DNA of 42,928 nucleotides from Endotrypanum monterogeii (GCA_000333855.2 CM007315.1:1230223-1273150); one strand, 5' to 3'; counted from the stretch's first letter, positions 1 through 12,735 are shown. The notes: generated by a model not told the origin, from the sequence alone. Numbers and translations are program-made.

Positions 1-2096
1 TGGGCGACGTGGTGGAAGGAGGAAGTTCGGTTGGGTGGGTGGGGGCGAGGGGGGGGGGAGGGGTAGGCGAGAAATAGTGGAGATAAGCGCCAGCGCCGGT
101 TTTATCGCGTGTCTACACCCAACACGCAGGCCAGAGTAGCAATGCGAGCAGCACGGGATGACCTCTGAGGGCAATCAAAAATGCAATGACAGCACAGATC
201 CACCTGAGAGTCGGGGTGCGGGTGGGGTGAGGTCCTTTGGGTATGTGCGTGGGTAGGGGGGCGGTGCTGGAAAGTGTGTGCGCCTATGATAGGCGAAGAG
301 GACTGGAATGACACGGCGGCCACAGAGAAAAGGAAGTGAGAAGAAATAAAATGACTCGCCAAGGAAGCAGAGGGGGTAGGTCACACTGCAGCGAAGGTGG
401 CTGAGTCGCCTGAACCCTTTTTCCCTCTTCCTCCGTTTATGATTATACGATCGTGTCAAGATTCGCTGTTTGTCGCGTTCGACTACCCCAGCGTGTGCAC
501 TTCGATGATTGTGTGTCTTTATTTTTTCTATGTGCGTGTGGGGTAATTGTGTGACGCGGCGGGTTGGATGAGAATAGGGTAGGTTGAGGACATGTGTTGA
601 GCGGTAAGAGACAGTACGATAGGCGGTAAGGGGTAGAGAGGGGGGCCGCGGCCATCGCCTACCGGAGCAGATAAGCCGGAACAGCTCGCGGTCACACGCG
701 GGTGTCGTCGTGCACATTGGTGCGTATCCTTGATGTACGTCCAATCGACTTTTTGATCTGTGAGTGCGTGTGTGAGCACAAGAACATGTGTTTGACGGAG
801 ATCGGAAAGCAATGCAGGAAAGAAACGGTGTCACCCACACACACACACGGTGGAGCTCTCCTCCACCCTCAGTGTGTATCTTGCCCACTCGTCGACCATC
901 AATAGTGGTGTGTATGTGTGTGTGTGTGAAGCGGGAGGGGGGGGGAGTCGGGCGGGACAGAATTCGCCCAGTCGGATTTGGGAACACGACACATTTTAAA
1001 GAAATAGAGAAGATGTGTTCCGTGTTACCCGCGAGTCAGCGGATGGTGCGTGGGGAGGTGAAGGGCCGGGCGCACAGATCTCCCAGGGATAACTCTACAG
1101 ATGCCTTTCTCGCCCTGTCCTTTCCTGTGCGCTTTCATGGTTCGTGTTGTGGACGTACGGTTAGGCCCAGCACGAGCATTGCAGGTAGCAGGGAACAGGG
1201 TAGCGGAGAGAGAAAGGGGCGGGCGTTAAATACCGCGCTATTTGAGATTTTTCTGCACAGCATTCGCCCCGTCTGACGGAATGTATCGGAGGCTCAGGCA
1301 ATCAGGTGCGTGCTCCTCATCTCATTAACAGAGCGCTTTGAATAGGCTAATTTGGGTTGTTGTGCAACTAAACAAGTGGTGTAGTTGCATTGGTGAGACG
1401 GCCGGCCTTCCTTTTTTTTTTCTTTCTCCGTCGATAAACGTATGAGGAGACCAGAGTCCTGCAGCCAAACAACGATAAGCAAAGGGGGGGAAAAAAGAGG
1501 GGAGAGGATGCAATAATAAAAAAATACGAGCTCAGTTCGCATTCAGAGGGAGACAGGGGTATAGGCCAAGAAAAGTAGCAGACATATAAAGGAGTTGTAC
1601 GCTAGCTCTGCACCCACCCACACATACAGCTACGCATCTGCACACGGGAAGCATTTCAGCGCAACGCGCAGCATATCGTATCTCCCTAAGAAACAGGGAT
1701 CAACGCTTCTGAAAGCTGTTGTCCGCGGTCTACTTACCTTTTGCAGTGGTCATCTTGTCCCACCCACCCACCCACCACCCCTACGAGGGATACACAGAGG
1801 TGTACACTTGATCTATTCTGAGAAGTCTAATAGGGAGATGCGTGTACCAATGAGAGGCACCGTAGTGAATCATTTATGATATGAGACGTTTTTTTTTCTT
1901 GTTCTACGCTAATTAGATCAACTCGACGAGAGAGAAGTAATAATAATAAAAAAACGACAGGAGATCGGAGGAGTAGGAAAGAGGGGAGGGGCACACACGT
2001 GCCCACATCTCCACGCAAGGGGTCTACACAGTCTTCATCATGCCGTAAAGATGAATGAAGTGAAGAAACAGCAACAAAAAAATGTGAAAAAGGGTG

Positions 2097-2121
2097 TGTG
2101 TGTGTGTCTGTGTGTGCAATA

Positions 2122-2156
<35 letters not shown>

Positions 2157-2184
2157 GACTGTTGCACACACAGACACACACACA
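2097..2184. repeat. Inverted repeat with TA-rich loop (hairpin)
   Basis: The arm at 2097-2122 and the reverse complement of 2159-2184 match at 25 of 26 positions. They enclose a loop containing a (TA)n run at about 2130-2156, which can itself fold. The single mismatch is at the inner end of the stem. In the ARF1 3' region this could form a long RNA hairpin, or a cruciform in DNA. Confidence 0.75.
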
Positions 2185-2472
2185 TTCACGAATGACTTAG
2201 TACCATCGAGCCCACTGGATCCCTTCCATGCACAGAGATGAAAGCGCGGTGACTGACGCATCATCAAAAAAAAAAAAAGAAAAACAGTGCAGCACAGCAT
2301 CGACGTCCTTTTATACTGTATTTTCTTACTTTTCGGAAATTGCATCTAGCATGCAGCCTGTCTTTCTTTATCGCATATCTACCTCATTTTTGAGCATTCT
2401 TCCCCACATGCGTGTGTGCGCGTCTTTGCTTATCTCCCGCTCTCTCCGCTGTGTGTATGCAAGCTTATGGAG

Positions 2473-2497
2473 GTGTGTGTGTGTGTGTGTGTGTGTG
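2473..2497. repeat. (TG)n microsatellite
   Basis: Uninterrupted TG dinucleotide run in the ARF1 downstream region. Confidence 0.95.
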
Positions 2498-2913
2498 CAC
2501 AGCGCGATCACCCTCTTTTCACCGTCTCTTCACTACGTGCTTATGTATATCTGCACGCGTATATGTGTGTCTTCATCGATATTTCTGTCCTTTCATCCGT
2601 GATACATGAACAATTTTTTGTTGTTGTTGTTGTTGCATTCCCTCGCGCTCCCATCCCGACTCATCTCAGTTTGTATACGACTTACTTGTCCACCTTTTCA
2701 CTAGTCTTCAGCATCAGCAGAGCGCCAACTAAAAAAAAAAAAACGCAAACAAAAATTTTTAAAAAAAGAAAAAAATGTGCGTTCTTATCCCCGTTCTCGT
2801 CCTCTCCCTCTCCCTCTCCCTTTTCCCACTCCTCTCACACTGCACATGGCTGAATGAATAATAAAATAAGGCAGAGGAGGGGAGGAGGGAATCCCGCTGT
2901 CACAAGAACACAG

Positions 2914-2915
<2 letters not shown>

Positions 2916-2953
<38 letters not shown>
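2916..2953. repeat. (CA)n microsatellite
   Basis: Perfect CA run of about 19 units, followed by ATAC/ATAT steps. No function is assigned. Confidence 0.95.
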
Positions 2954-2955
<2 letters not shown>

Positions 2956-3472
2956 TATACATACATACATATGTGTATATTATCTATAAGAAAACGAGAC
3001 ATGTGACAAACAGAACGAGGGGAGAAAAAAAACCGAAGTAAACAAAAGTCAAGATACAGCGAGGGGTACAATGTTGAGGAACAGGGAGGCGATAGAGGCA
3101 ACATAGGGGCAAACGACAACCCCTTCTGTGACGACAACAACAAAAAGAACAGTTAAGGTAGTGCACAGAGAAACACCTCGCGCCACACCCTCACAACCTC
3201 ACACAGATTTTATTTCACAGCAAATACGCGGGTTTGTCGAAGAGAAATCCGTGTAGAGGATTGTTGACCCTCTCCTTTCTTTTTCCCTACTTTTCTCCTG
3301 CAAAACGCGTTGTCGCTTCGTGCCCCCTCTCCACTCCCCTCGTCCCTTCGTTCCTTCCAGAGGGATGAGATGGTCGTTGCTGGAGGCCCACCATCAATAA
3401 CACTTATCGCTGCACTGACACAGACAGCTTCTAGAGTGGACTGTCACGGAACTAAGAAAGCAAGCCAAGATA

Positions 3473-3475
<3 letters not shown>

Positions 3476-3512
<37 letters not shown>
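3476..3512. repeat. (AC)n microsatellite in the ARF1 3' UTR
   Basis: Perfect AC run of about 18 units that starts about 130 bp beyond the ARF1 stop codon, so it probably lies within the mature 3' UTR. Confidence 0.95.
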
Positions 3513-3515
<3 letters not shown>

Positions 3516-3639
3516 CTGCACACGAACATGGACGCTGACACTGTCAGGGCCATCGCCACGCACATTTGAGTATTCCGGAGCGCCTGTGTGTCGTGGAAGA
3601 GAAACAACAATAATAATAATGAGAACAGTATTTGTTTTC

Positions 3640-4338
<699 letters not shown>

Positions 4339-5570
4339 TCAAACCACAGCAACAAAAAATTGGAAGAAAAAGAAGCGACATTTGTCTCCTTCAAGCGTGT
4401 GTGCGTGTGCCGAGCAAGCAAATGCACAGTGCAACTGCCCCAATAGGGGGTCAAAGAGGAGATGGGATGGCGGCGTTATGCAATGGTGAGGTGCAAACCA
4501 CATCAACTAGACGATCCATTGTATTCACGCACTGGAAGTCCTCTCCACGTACGTGCACATCAGTGCGGCGTAACGTAAAGAAAATTAATTGGGCGGGGGG
4601 GGGGTGAGTCCGTGGTCATCACGAATCTCAGCGGCCATTTGATAGAAAGGCGGCACTCTAGGATGTACACGTGGATGCAAGTTGTCCCCCTTCCTACGGT
4701 AATACTATTGATCGTTTTGACATGCGTGTGGAAGCTTCAAATTATGGGCTTCGCAGGAATGTTCCGATGCTTGTTTACATCTGTCTCTTACTTGGCGACA
4801 AAGCAGCAGTGCGGTGTGTGCTGGGGTGAGAAGGAAGGCGCCTTTACATGTTCCTTCTTTGTGGAATGTTTCTTACGCGACACGACAACAACAACAACAA
4901 AAACAAAAACAAAAAAAAGGTAGAGATATATTGTTCCGTAGAATCGAATTTACATGTGCGATACGCAGAGATGAAGAGAGAGAGAGAGGGGGGGGGAGGA
5001 AGGAAGGGGAGAAAAGGGAAAGAAAAAAAAATTAGGGAAAACAGTGAAGGGAAGGAGTGAGTGAGTATGTGACAAAAATAAAAGAATCAAATCAAATAAA
5101 ATCAAATTAAATGAATCTTACCTAGCAGATTTCGTGATGATCAGCGGGACCTGCGAGTTGCAGCAGAGATGCTTTCCTTCAACTTCTTCTGTCTACCAAA
5201 CTAAGTCTCACAGATACAACCGAGACGCTATCACAGAACAGAGAAAACGAATTGCCAATCGCTGTGCCACACCCACACTAGTTGCACACAAGCCCCAAAG
5301 GTGAAAACCGTATCCGGCTGACTCGACCTGTGAGACCGGTGCACTGCAGACATCCTCCGCGGACCTCTTCTTCGACCAGGTGCAGCGTGGCGCACGACAG
5401 GGAAAAACCACATGCGTGTTGTGTGTCTGTGTGTAGGGGAGGGTACACGGGTACTGACTCGCCCGCGCACGCGTTCACACGTCGCATCTTGAGCACTGTC
5501 CTACGAGAACGCCGCTTGTGGTGAGCGCGCTGCCTGCATCTCCCATTGTATCGATTGCGACGCAGTCGTG

Positions 5571-6077
5571 TCAGGATGACCTGCCCTCTCAGCGCCGCAG
5601 TGGGGTGTCACGGCGATGTGGGCGGCGCCAGCAGAACAGTGCTGCCCTCTCTTGATTTCGCACGACCTCGGCCGGAGCTGTGGGTTTGTCAGGCGGACGG
5701 AGGCGTCTGGAGGCCGAGTGCCAGCGCAGAAGCAGTTCATACCCCTTCGTCATGAGGAGAAGGGGAAGTGCAAGTCGAGGCAGCGATGGACACCCGATGG
5801 GTGGGCAGCCCCTGCAGAGCGACGGAGGCGTGCGCTGTGCGGTGATGGCACGCAGGAGCTCAGCGTGAGAGTTGGCACACGGTTACCGAGGTAGCACACA
5901 CACACACGACTCCTGCCCGCGATATGTTCAACGCTCGCTATGCTCTTTTGTTGCGCTGCAAAGTAAGGGCAGACGCACGTGCGGAGCTGGGCAAGGGCAG
6001 CCTGTGGTGGCCGTGACCCACTCGGCATCCCTGCTTCCTCGCGTAGGTGTGCGTGTGTCACTACTGAGGCTCCTTAG
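5571..6077. repeat. Dispersed ~510-bp repeat, family 1, copy 1
   Basis: Nearly identical to 17192-17711 in the same orientation. It starts at the shared sequence TCAGGATGACC and ends at GAGGCTCCTTAG. I see only a handful of substitutions, a one-base indel near the start and a 12-base TG-type indel near the end. The high-complexity, GC-rich sequence stands out from the surrounding low-complexity DNA. Size, dispersal and location in a 3' UTR suggest a SIDER-type retroposon remnant, which is an inference. Confidence 0.85.
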
Positions 6078-7289
6078 GGGGTCAGTTTCCCGGCGACGGA
6101 GAGAAGCACGCGGTCATGCGGACAAGTGTGAGAGGGCATCCGCTGACGCTTGTACCTCGACATTGATAATCCGTTATACGTTGGGTCGATGACGCGGTGC
6201 AGGATGCAAGCCTCATGCCAGACGGAAGAGCTACACGATGCACGCCGTTCTTTGTATTAAGAGCGTCATCCGGGAGGGAGGCGCGCTGTAGTTGAACGTT
6301 TTTTGTTTTGAGAAAAATTTCAAGAAAAAACAAAAGGGTGATCGAGTACCTTCATATGTACTCGCGCCGGGACGAACAGATGTTTACGATGACGCACAGG
6401 AGGCGGAAGCAGGCAGAGGGAGGGGGGGAGCTCAAGCTGACGACGACGCCAAGATCCACAGAAAGGGGCGAATGGACCTCGCAGAAAGCGGAAACGACAA
6501 AAAAAAATAGACATCGAGTCAAAGCCTCTTTAGGTCAACCACCCTCGCTGCTGCTATTCCTCACCACTCGCAAGTAGATGCACGCATGCATACGTTTCGC
6601 GGTGATGATGGGGGGAGGGGGCTGTGCGTCCACGTGCTCACGGAGACCTTCGCAGCACACCCTCAGACTGTCAACTTAGAGGACGACAAACAAGGTAGAG
6701 GACACGACGAAAGGGGGGGAAGACCATATTAAAAAAAAAAACAATAAAAAGACGCCACATCACTCGCTGAGCAACCTCACACACTCGTGCGGTACGTCGA
6801 TTCCCTTCAAGCAGACGGAAGCGAGGGAGGGGTAGGCAGAGAGCGAGGACGAAACACTGTTGATGTTAGCAGGTAGGGGAGTCGTGGTGTTTGCGCTGAC
6901 ACATGTAGGACTTTTCTTTTCATTGTTCGCCTGGAGTGGAGTAGGGGCATTCTTGTGAAACGTTCGATGGCCAAGACATCCTCATTTTCCCGCCGTTTTT
7001 TTTTCTTCATCCTCTACGACGGCGTACGGGGCCTCAGACAAAGATGAACGAGAGAACGGACAAACACCGGAAACAGCAGAGAAGAGATTTGAGAGTTCCA
7101 ACAGACGGTGGTGAAAAAAAATGTTCGAGTGAGAGAAATGCAGATCAGATACACAAAAAACACACAAACACAGACACACACTGAGGAGATTTTCACAAAA
7201 ACAAAAGCACCAAGAACTAAACATGGTGAACATCTACACGCATTTTTTTTTTCATGTGATTCCGCCCGAATTTATTTTGTAAATAAATA

Positions 7290-7294
<5 letters not shown>

Positions 7295-7321
<27 letters not shown>
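7295..7321. repeat. (TA)n microsatellite
   Basis: TA run preceded by AAATAAATAAACAAA, in the spacer between ARF1 and the gene at 8973-10877. Confidence 0.95.
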
Positions 7322-7327
<6 letters not shown>

Positions 7328-8548
7328 GAGCGCCCTGCGTTTGAATCCATTTGTGCAAGTGAGCGAATAGAAAAGGTGAAGACGCATTGCATAGGAATAT
7401 GGTTGGCAGGAGCATGATAACACGACAACAAAAAAGGGGATGAATGGTGGATGTAATGAGTTTGTCGCAACACGGGTGATGTGAGAACAAGAAATAATTA
7501 AAAAAACAAGAAAAGGACAACCGAGATCGACAAGAAAAAAAAAACTGAATCACGATGCGGTTAATTCATAGATCACAGTGCTGATCTACAAGGGCCGATG
7601 GGTGGGTTGCTATATGGTGCACCGACAACAAAAGCTGGGGGAAGAGAATGAGGGAGGGAGGGGGGGGAGAGGAGGATACACCCACATTTGGGAAGTGGAA
7701 AAGCTAAATGCACGACATAAATATATAAATATATACGAACGAAAGTAAAGGACATCAACCAGAGGAGGACACACGTAACAAGATGACACCTGATGCGGCC
7801 GTGGTGAATAACAGAGAGAGTTCATTCGCACGCGTGCACAAAAGGGAAAAAAAAATAAAGGAGAAGCAGTAACAGTTTGTGACGTGGACCACATCACCGC
7901 AACCATTTTCCACGGGTTTGTTTGTTTTCAACCACAACCGAAACTTCTGGATTTTGTGGTGAAACAACATCTACGAAAATAAAGTAGGCAGGGAAGGGGG
8001 GAGTGGAGGGGAGATCACAGAGAGTCAAAGCGTATTGTTTGACCTGAGCTTCACACACAAACACACACACACACAAAAAAAAAAAAAGGCCATTGGCATA
8101 AGACACTAGATAATTTCAGCGCATAGGCGGTGAGGTATCCATATGCACATTCTCACCAAGGAACATTCGGCGAGGTGATTAAAAAAAAAAAACGAAACAA
8201 CAACAAAAAAGGGCTGTCATACTTCTCGGGAAATAATTTTCACTGAAAGCCACCCGGCAGCGCAAAGGCGCACGCACACATGCATCGAGACACAGAGGAG
8301 ATATTGTAGATTGCATTCTATTTCTGTTTTTTTTTCTTTTCATCTCTTGCTTGACGCGTGATTCGTGATATTGACACATGTGCGTATGCTCCCATGAAGA
8401 GAGAAGGTAGGGGGGAAAGGAAAGAAAGGGGAGAAAACGAGAGAGCGCACCAGACTAATGGTAAAAAAAAAAAAAGAGATATGTGGGAACAAGAGCGCGA
8501 AAACGCACAATCATTTACATGCCCGCATGAATAGGCAAGAGAAATATG

Positions 8549-8576
8549 AAAAAAAAAAAACTTTTTTTTTTTTTTT
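8549..8576. repeat. Poly(A)/poly(T) inverted run
   Basis: About 12 A, one C, then 14-15 T. This forms a perfect A-T inverted repeat with almost no loop, inside the presumed 3' UTR of the 8973-10877 gene. Confidence 0.85.
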
Positions 8577-8972
8577 GAAACGTCTGAGATTTCGATGGGC
8601 GGTGGATCCGAGAGATGGGCGGATACTCGAGGACCTCCCCAAATAAATGTGCACGCGAGCACCGAGATTTTGCCCGCCGATGAATGAGGGAAGTAAATGT
8701 GTAATGATGCAGTGGGTTCACAGTGACACACACACACACACACACACAGCCAAATCTAACATTTCGAAGAATGTTTTTTTTGTTTTTTTCCACTCTCATC
8801 TCCCCCGCTTCTCCCCCACAGTCAACACTCCAGCGATGAGGCACTTGGCGCATCGCCCATTTATTCGGGATAGGGGACGGATGAGTGGATGGATAGATGA
8901 ATAAATGGAGATGAGGAGGAGGAGCTCTTGCGTCAGGTTTGCATGAAGGGCCTGCAACGCCTTGCAGCTTCG

Positions 8973-10877
8973 TTACAAACAAAAGTTTACGGCGCTACTG
9001 CGGCCTCTGCGCAGACTCGTTGGATGAGATGCTGAGCCGCCCTCGAGGGTGGCGAGGACTGCCTTCACACTCGCTGCAACGTCGCGTGTCCGGCGCCCCG
9101 CGTGGTGTTGGATGATGCTCCCCGTCTTCCTAGCGAAGGAAGAATTGTCATTCGCCCCCGTTACTTGTTCTCCTTCCACTGTACTGATTGATGACTTGTG
9201 AGAGGATAAGCATCCAGGAGGGTCGCTCTCCTTCTCCCCAGCGCGGTTCTCTAGTTGGCTATTAAAAAAGCGCCCCAGCACAGCATCGCTGTTTGCTTCC
9301 TGCGGCGGAGCTGTTGGCGCACAAGGTGAGTACCCCTTTGCTACCGGCGCCAACTTATTACAGGCGGTTGATATCGGCAGAAGCATAGCTGTGTCACGAG
9401 CGCTATGAGGCTCTGGCGCTGGTGTCATCAAGTCGCCCCTTCGCCCTGCAGCTAGAGCGGGCATCTCTGAGGAGAGGGAAAAGCGGTCGTGATCGACCTT
9501 GTCGCCAGCGACGCTCTCCATACCAGATTCTCGCACCCTCTTCTGTCCCTCCATGCGCGCCACCAACTCAGCGACCTGGTGCACATCCTCTTCGTCGTCA
9601 GTGTCGCTGCGAGTGCCGCGGCGCATCCATCCGGATACGAAACTATTGTCCCTTGAGGTGGGGATGTCGTTGTGGCTTCTAGAGAACTGCGGGCTTTGAA
9701 GATGGGAGGCCAGGATGGAGGCGGACGCGGGGGGCGGCGTTGTGTCGTAGGCTACCTTCTCTCTTTCCGGGGAGCAGCTCATACTCAACCGCCACAGACC
9801 CAAGCAGCAGGACGGTGCAGTCACGGCGTTGGTTTGATGGTTTACATGCGCGCTTGGCGAAGTCACTGTAGAGAGTACGGAGCAGACGGAGGTGACACGC
9901 GGAGGCATCGAGCAAAAACGTTTCCAGCGGTCTTGGAGACCCGCCGCCCCGAGTGGATTGGGGCCTAAAGGCGGTGAGGATGGCTCTCTTCTGGATTCTG
10001 TTTGGACTGTGTCACTATCTGTTGCGATCGACAGGGGTAAGTCGTGCTCGGGACCTGAGGTTTCAGCGTTACTGCCGCCTCGCTCCACCTGGAAGAGATG
10101 ACTGGGAGGCTTCGGCGCTGCGTCAGGGGAGGGTCTCGCCGGAAGAAACACCGACTCCCACTCGCTCTCGAAAGACATTGACCTAGACGATTGAGACTGC
10201 AACGCGAAGGAGCTAGAGAGTCCGTGGCTTGACTTCGCACCCCTCCCGATTTTTTGACCTGCAGAGCCCCTGCTACTCTTTGCCTCGTTGATCGGCGGGA
10301 TTCGGAAGCACAAAGGAGTCTCGTCACCGAACTCCGCGTGGTCACTGCTCAGGGGAACGGTTGTGTCAACCGTTGAGCTCCACATTTTTTTTCGCCCGCT
10401 CGACGGTTGCAGTAGCAATGAAAATTGCGGGGATGGAAAAACGTTTGATTTGCAATGCTCTGCAGCGCTGGCGCGACAGCGCAGCGATGGGGCGGTATCC
10501 TTGTGGAGCCCCTCCCTGTAGTTTCTTCTCAATCCGTCGTGATGGTGGTAGGGATCGTCATCATCGCCGCCGTCGTTTTGAGTGGACACCACCTCATCCT
10601 TTTGAGTATCCCTCCGACTCAGCCCATGTTCGGTATACGTGGAAGGTGAATGCTGTGTCAACGGAGAGGGAAACATCGCGTCCCAAATCAGGGGAGTGGC
10701 TCTGTTACCCTTCGAGCTTTCCCGCCTCGACTTGGAGGGCGTGAAGACCGAGGTGGGGCAGGGGATAGGTGAGAGCTCCCCCATGTCGGCCTCCTCGGTG
10801 CCTCCGTATCCACACGCCCAGTCAATGGGTTTTAATTTTTTCATATCTGGGGTGTTGTGGCCTCGGGCCTCATGCAT
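8973..10877 (-). CDS. Hypothetical protein, long and disordered
   Basis: A 634-residue protein of unknown function. It is rich in Ser, Pro, Arg, Asp and Glu with no transmembrane segment or recognisable domain, and looks mostly disordered. Visible features are an acidic-histidine patch (GGDDDDPYHHHD), many SP and SR dipeptides that could be phosphosites, and a short ordered-looking N terminus (KKLKPIDWACGYGG). The frame extends to 10943, but that part translates a poly(T)/TG tract (IIFFFFVCVCV) that would be the splice signal, so the ATG at 10877 is preferred; the next ATG at 10844 is also possible. The downstream spacer is unusually long (4.8 kb), suggesting a long regulatory 3' UTR. Coding status rests on length and composition rather than homology. 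Confidence 0.75.
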   Translation of the reverse strand: MHEARGHNTPDMKKLKPIDWACGYGGTEEADMGELSPIPCPTSVFTPSKSRRESSKGNRATPLIWDAMFPSPLTQHSPSTYTEHGLSRRDTQKDEVVSTQNDGGDDDDPYHHHDGLRRNYREGLHKDTAPSLRCRASAAEHCKSNVFPSPQFSLLLQPSSGRKKMWSSTVDTTVPLSSDHAEFGDETPLCFRIPPINEAKSSRGSAGQKIGRGAKSSHGLSSSFALQSQSSRSMSFESEWESVFLPARPSPDAAPKPPSHLFQVERGGSNAETSGPEHDLPLSIATDSDTVQTESRREPSSPPLGPNPLGAAGLQDRWKRFCSMPPRVTSVCSVLSTVTSPSAHVNHQTNAVTAPSCCLGLWRLSMSCSPEREKVAYDTTPPPASASILASHLQSPQFSRSHNDIPTSRDNSFVSGWMRRGTRSDTDDEEDVHQVAELVARMEGQKRVRESGMESVAGDKVDHDRFSLSSEMPALAAGRRGDLMTPAPEPHSARDTAMLLPISTACNKLAPVAKGYSPCAPTAPPQEANSDAVLGRFFNSQLENRAGEKESDPPGCLSSHKSSISTVEGEQVTGANDNSSFARKTGSIIQHHAGRRTRDVAASVKAVLATLEGGSASHPTSLRRGRSSAVNFCL

Positions 10878-10888
10878 GAGTATCGCGC

Positions 10889-10923
10889 CTTTGACGCAGA
10901 CACACACGAAAAAAAAAAAAATA
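10889..10923 (-). promoter_or_regulatory. Predicted trans-splice acceptor for the gene at 8973-10877
   Basis: On the minus strand a T12 run (about 10922-10910) is followed by TG repeats and the first AG at 10890-10889, only about 11 nt before the preferred ATG. If this AG is used, the upstream ATG at 10943 is excluded. Confidence 0.45.
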
Positions 10924-11831
10924 ATAGTAACACTTGTGAACAAAAAGCGGAGGGGGAGGGTGCGGAATAGCTTTCAGACTCAAAAACAAAAGCAAATCTC
11001 GCAAAAATACATGGGAACTTGCACAAGCAAGCAGACCTGAGCTGTGGCGTTGTCTTGTATGATTCTTTTCTTTTTCCTGCTGTTGGACGCGTTGCGTGAA
11101 AAGAGGGAGAAACAGAAAAGAAAAAAAGAGAGGGGGCGGAAACAAATGTGAAGGGGAAAATATACAAAATCAAACAAAAACACACAGAAAGTGGTCGTAT
11201 ATCAAATATATATATATATGTGTGTATATATGAATGTGCTATATATACTTATTGATTTATATATTCGATGATGTCATTCAGCTTTGTGATCGCCGAAAAA
11301 AAAAAAACAGGCAAGCAAAGTAACTCACCAATAAACAAATATATTCCGCGAGACAGTTGGAGACACACACACGCACGCACAAACAAAACAAAAAAAAAAC
11401 GGAAGCCAAGGAGAGGTAAAAAATTGGGCCTGTACTCGAATCACGGAGGTGTGCCTCCCTCTCCCGTTTCTCACCCACTCGCACCTCTTCTTTTTTTTTC
11501 TATTGTAGGGAGGGGAGGGGAGGAGAGGGGGGGGGTGGTATTATGAAAAGGAAATGAAGGAAAATATATTCTTCAGCGCGGTAACACTCCACAGGTCTAA
11601 TATCTTCTTTGCTCAGTCCGGTGCGTTGTGAAGAGGACCAGAAGACCGAGGGGGGGACAGGGATGGTGGAAATAAACTTGGAGGGATAATCGCAGGCGGG
11701 CGAGTAGTAGTTAAGGGGGGGTGGGAAGGCGGTATGCAGATGACTGTTCTCGGTCACAAAGGAAAAAATATATATATAATCGTGTAAGTGGGCGGGTAGT
11801 CGGGGTCGGCAGATATTGGGGGCGATATGGA

Positions 11832-11855
11832 TGTGTGTGTGTGTGTGTGTGTGTG
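11832..11855. repeat. (TG)n microsatellite
   Basis: Perfect TG run of 12 units in the long spacer. Confidence 0.95.
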
Positions 11856-12354
11856 CAATAGCGACTGTTGAAGTGAGTGAGTCAGTGAGTGCGAGGGGGG
11901 GATACAAGAAGAAAATGGGAAGGCGGGAGGGGAATGCGTAGGTAGAGGAGGGAGAAACAAACAAAAAAAACAAAAAGGAGGGAAGGGCCGTGTATTCATT
12001 CCTTTTTCGTTTCCTGTTCTCACCGATATGAGGGAGTGTCGCGCATGCAGCACAATCGCATAGGTACCGTGGAGGGAATAATGAAGGGGCAAATGGAGGC
12101 TGAAGACCCCCTGAAGAGAAAACACAAGGACAACACCCGAGGGGTATGCAGGGCACACAAAAAATGCGAGGGAGCTCCACCGTACAGCTGGTGCACTGAA
12201 ATAAGCGAGATGGGGATGTTCGCAGCGGATGCAAAGCAAGAAAAAAAAATAGTACCGCTCGTCCTCTAAGCAGAGCTTAAGTTCGCGGCTTCCACCATGG
12301 AAAAAGCGTGACAAGAAATCTCAAAGCACAGTATGGTTCCCCGTGGATTGTTAA

Positions 12355-12735
12355 TTGTGCTGGCACCCTCACCCCACTCTTGACTGTCTACAACACACCG
12401 CCTTTCGCATTAAGCATTTGTTCATTTTCACGATTCTCGCAGCACAGATGCCCAACATGCGACCGTGCGCTGGAGGTACGCGTCAGCGTTCACGTGTTGA
12501 GCTCCACCGCAGGCTGAAGAACCCGCATTATGTTTACGTATTCGAGCGTGATAACGCTCATCGGAATGATGTGGTGCTTCCACCTACGCTCATAGGCATC
12601 CCCATCCTTCCCTTTGGCCAGCTCCCCCTCCTCCTCACCGTCCGCAACACGCCTTTTGGGCTCGTATTAAGTGACGTGTCGAGGTACAGATTTATTGTCA
12701 TAGACTCGGTACGTGAAGTGCTTCGCACGCATACC
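12355..12735. repeat. Possible degenerate repeat pair
   Basis: Two blocks about 254 bp apart, near 12365-12412 and 12617-12665, look alike by eye. Both have a CTCACC-type stretch, then GT(C)-ACAACAC, CCTTT and a CG(T/C)ATTAAG ending. A third, weaker resemblance is near 22345-22400. These may be decayed members of a dispersed family, but the similarity is low and not computed. Confidence 0.3.

Larger units (their letters stand above)
1..3639. other. Non-coding region downstream of ARF1
   Basis: This 3.6-kb stretch lies beyond the ARF1 stop codon and should hold its 3' UTR and the next intergenic spacer. It is dominated by CA/TG and TA microsatellites, A/T runs and a G-rich plus strand. Open frames here (for example a 270-codon minus-strand frame at 175-987) are made of His-Thr, Cys-Val and Pro/Ser low-complexity residues and match no family I know. 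The part around 1010-1280 is more complex in composition, but I recognise nothing in it. Confidence 0.7.

Noticed and set aside
175..987. 270-codon minus-strand frame near the left edge
   Set aside because: Dominated by His-Thr, Pro and Arg low-complexity residues from CA/TG-rich DNA; no domain, and it lies in presumed ARF1 3' flank.
788..1276. 162-codon plus-strand frame
   Set aside because: Opposes the direction of all genes and includes microsatellite translation (THTHT, CVCVCV).
3476..3512. Microsatellites considered as telomeric or CRISPR-like repeats
   Set aside because: Simple dinucleotide runs without spacers or the TTAGGG-type telomere unit.
4612..4923. 103-codon plus-strand frame with hydrophobic segments
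   Set aside because: Wrong strand for the unit and ends in a TTT-KTK low-complexity tract; hydrophobicity comes from T-rich DNA.
5616..5894. ORFs repeated at 5616-5894 and 17226-17516
   Set aside because: Shared only because both lie in the duplicated non-coding repeat; the frames differ at their starts and resemble no protein family.
7325..7352. Possible tRNA B-box-like sequence near TTTGAATCC
   Set aside because: No matching A box, acceptor stem or anticodon arm could be drawn around it.
11500..12234. 244-codon minus-strand frame
   Set aside because: Contains a TH repeat run and pyrimidine-tract residues (Pro/Ser/Phe); it reads as UTR rather than protein.
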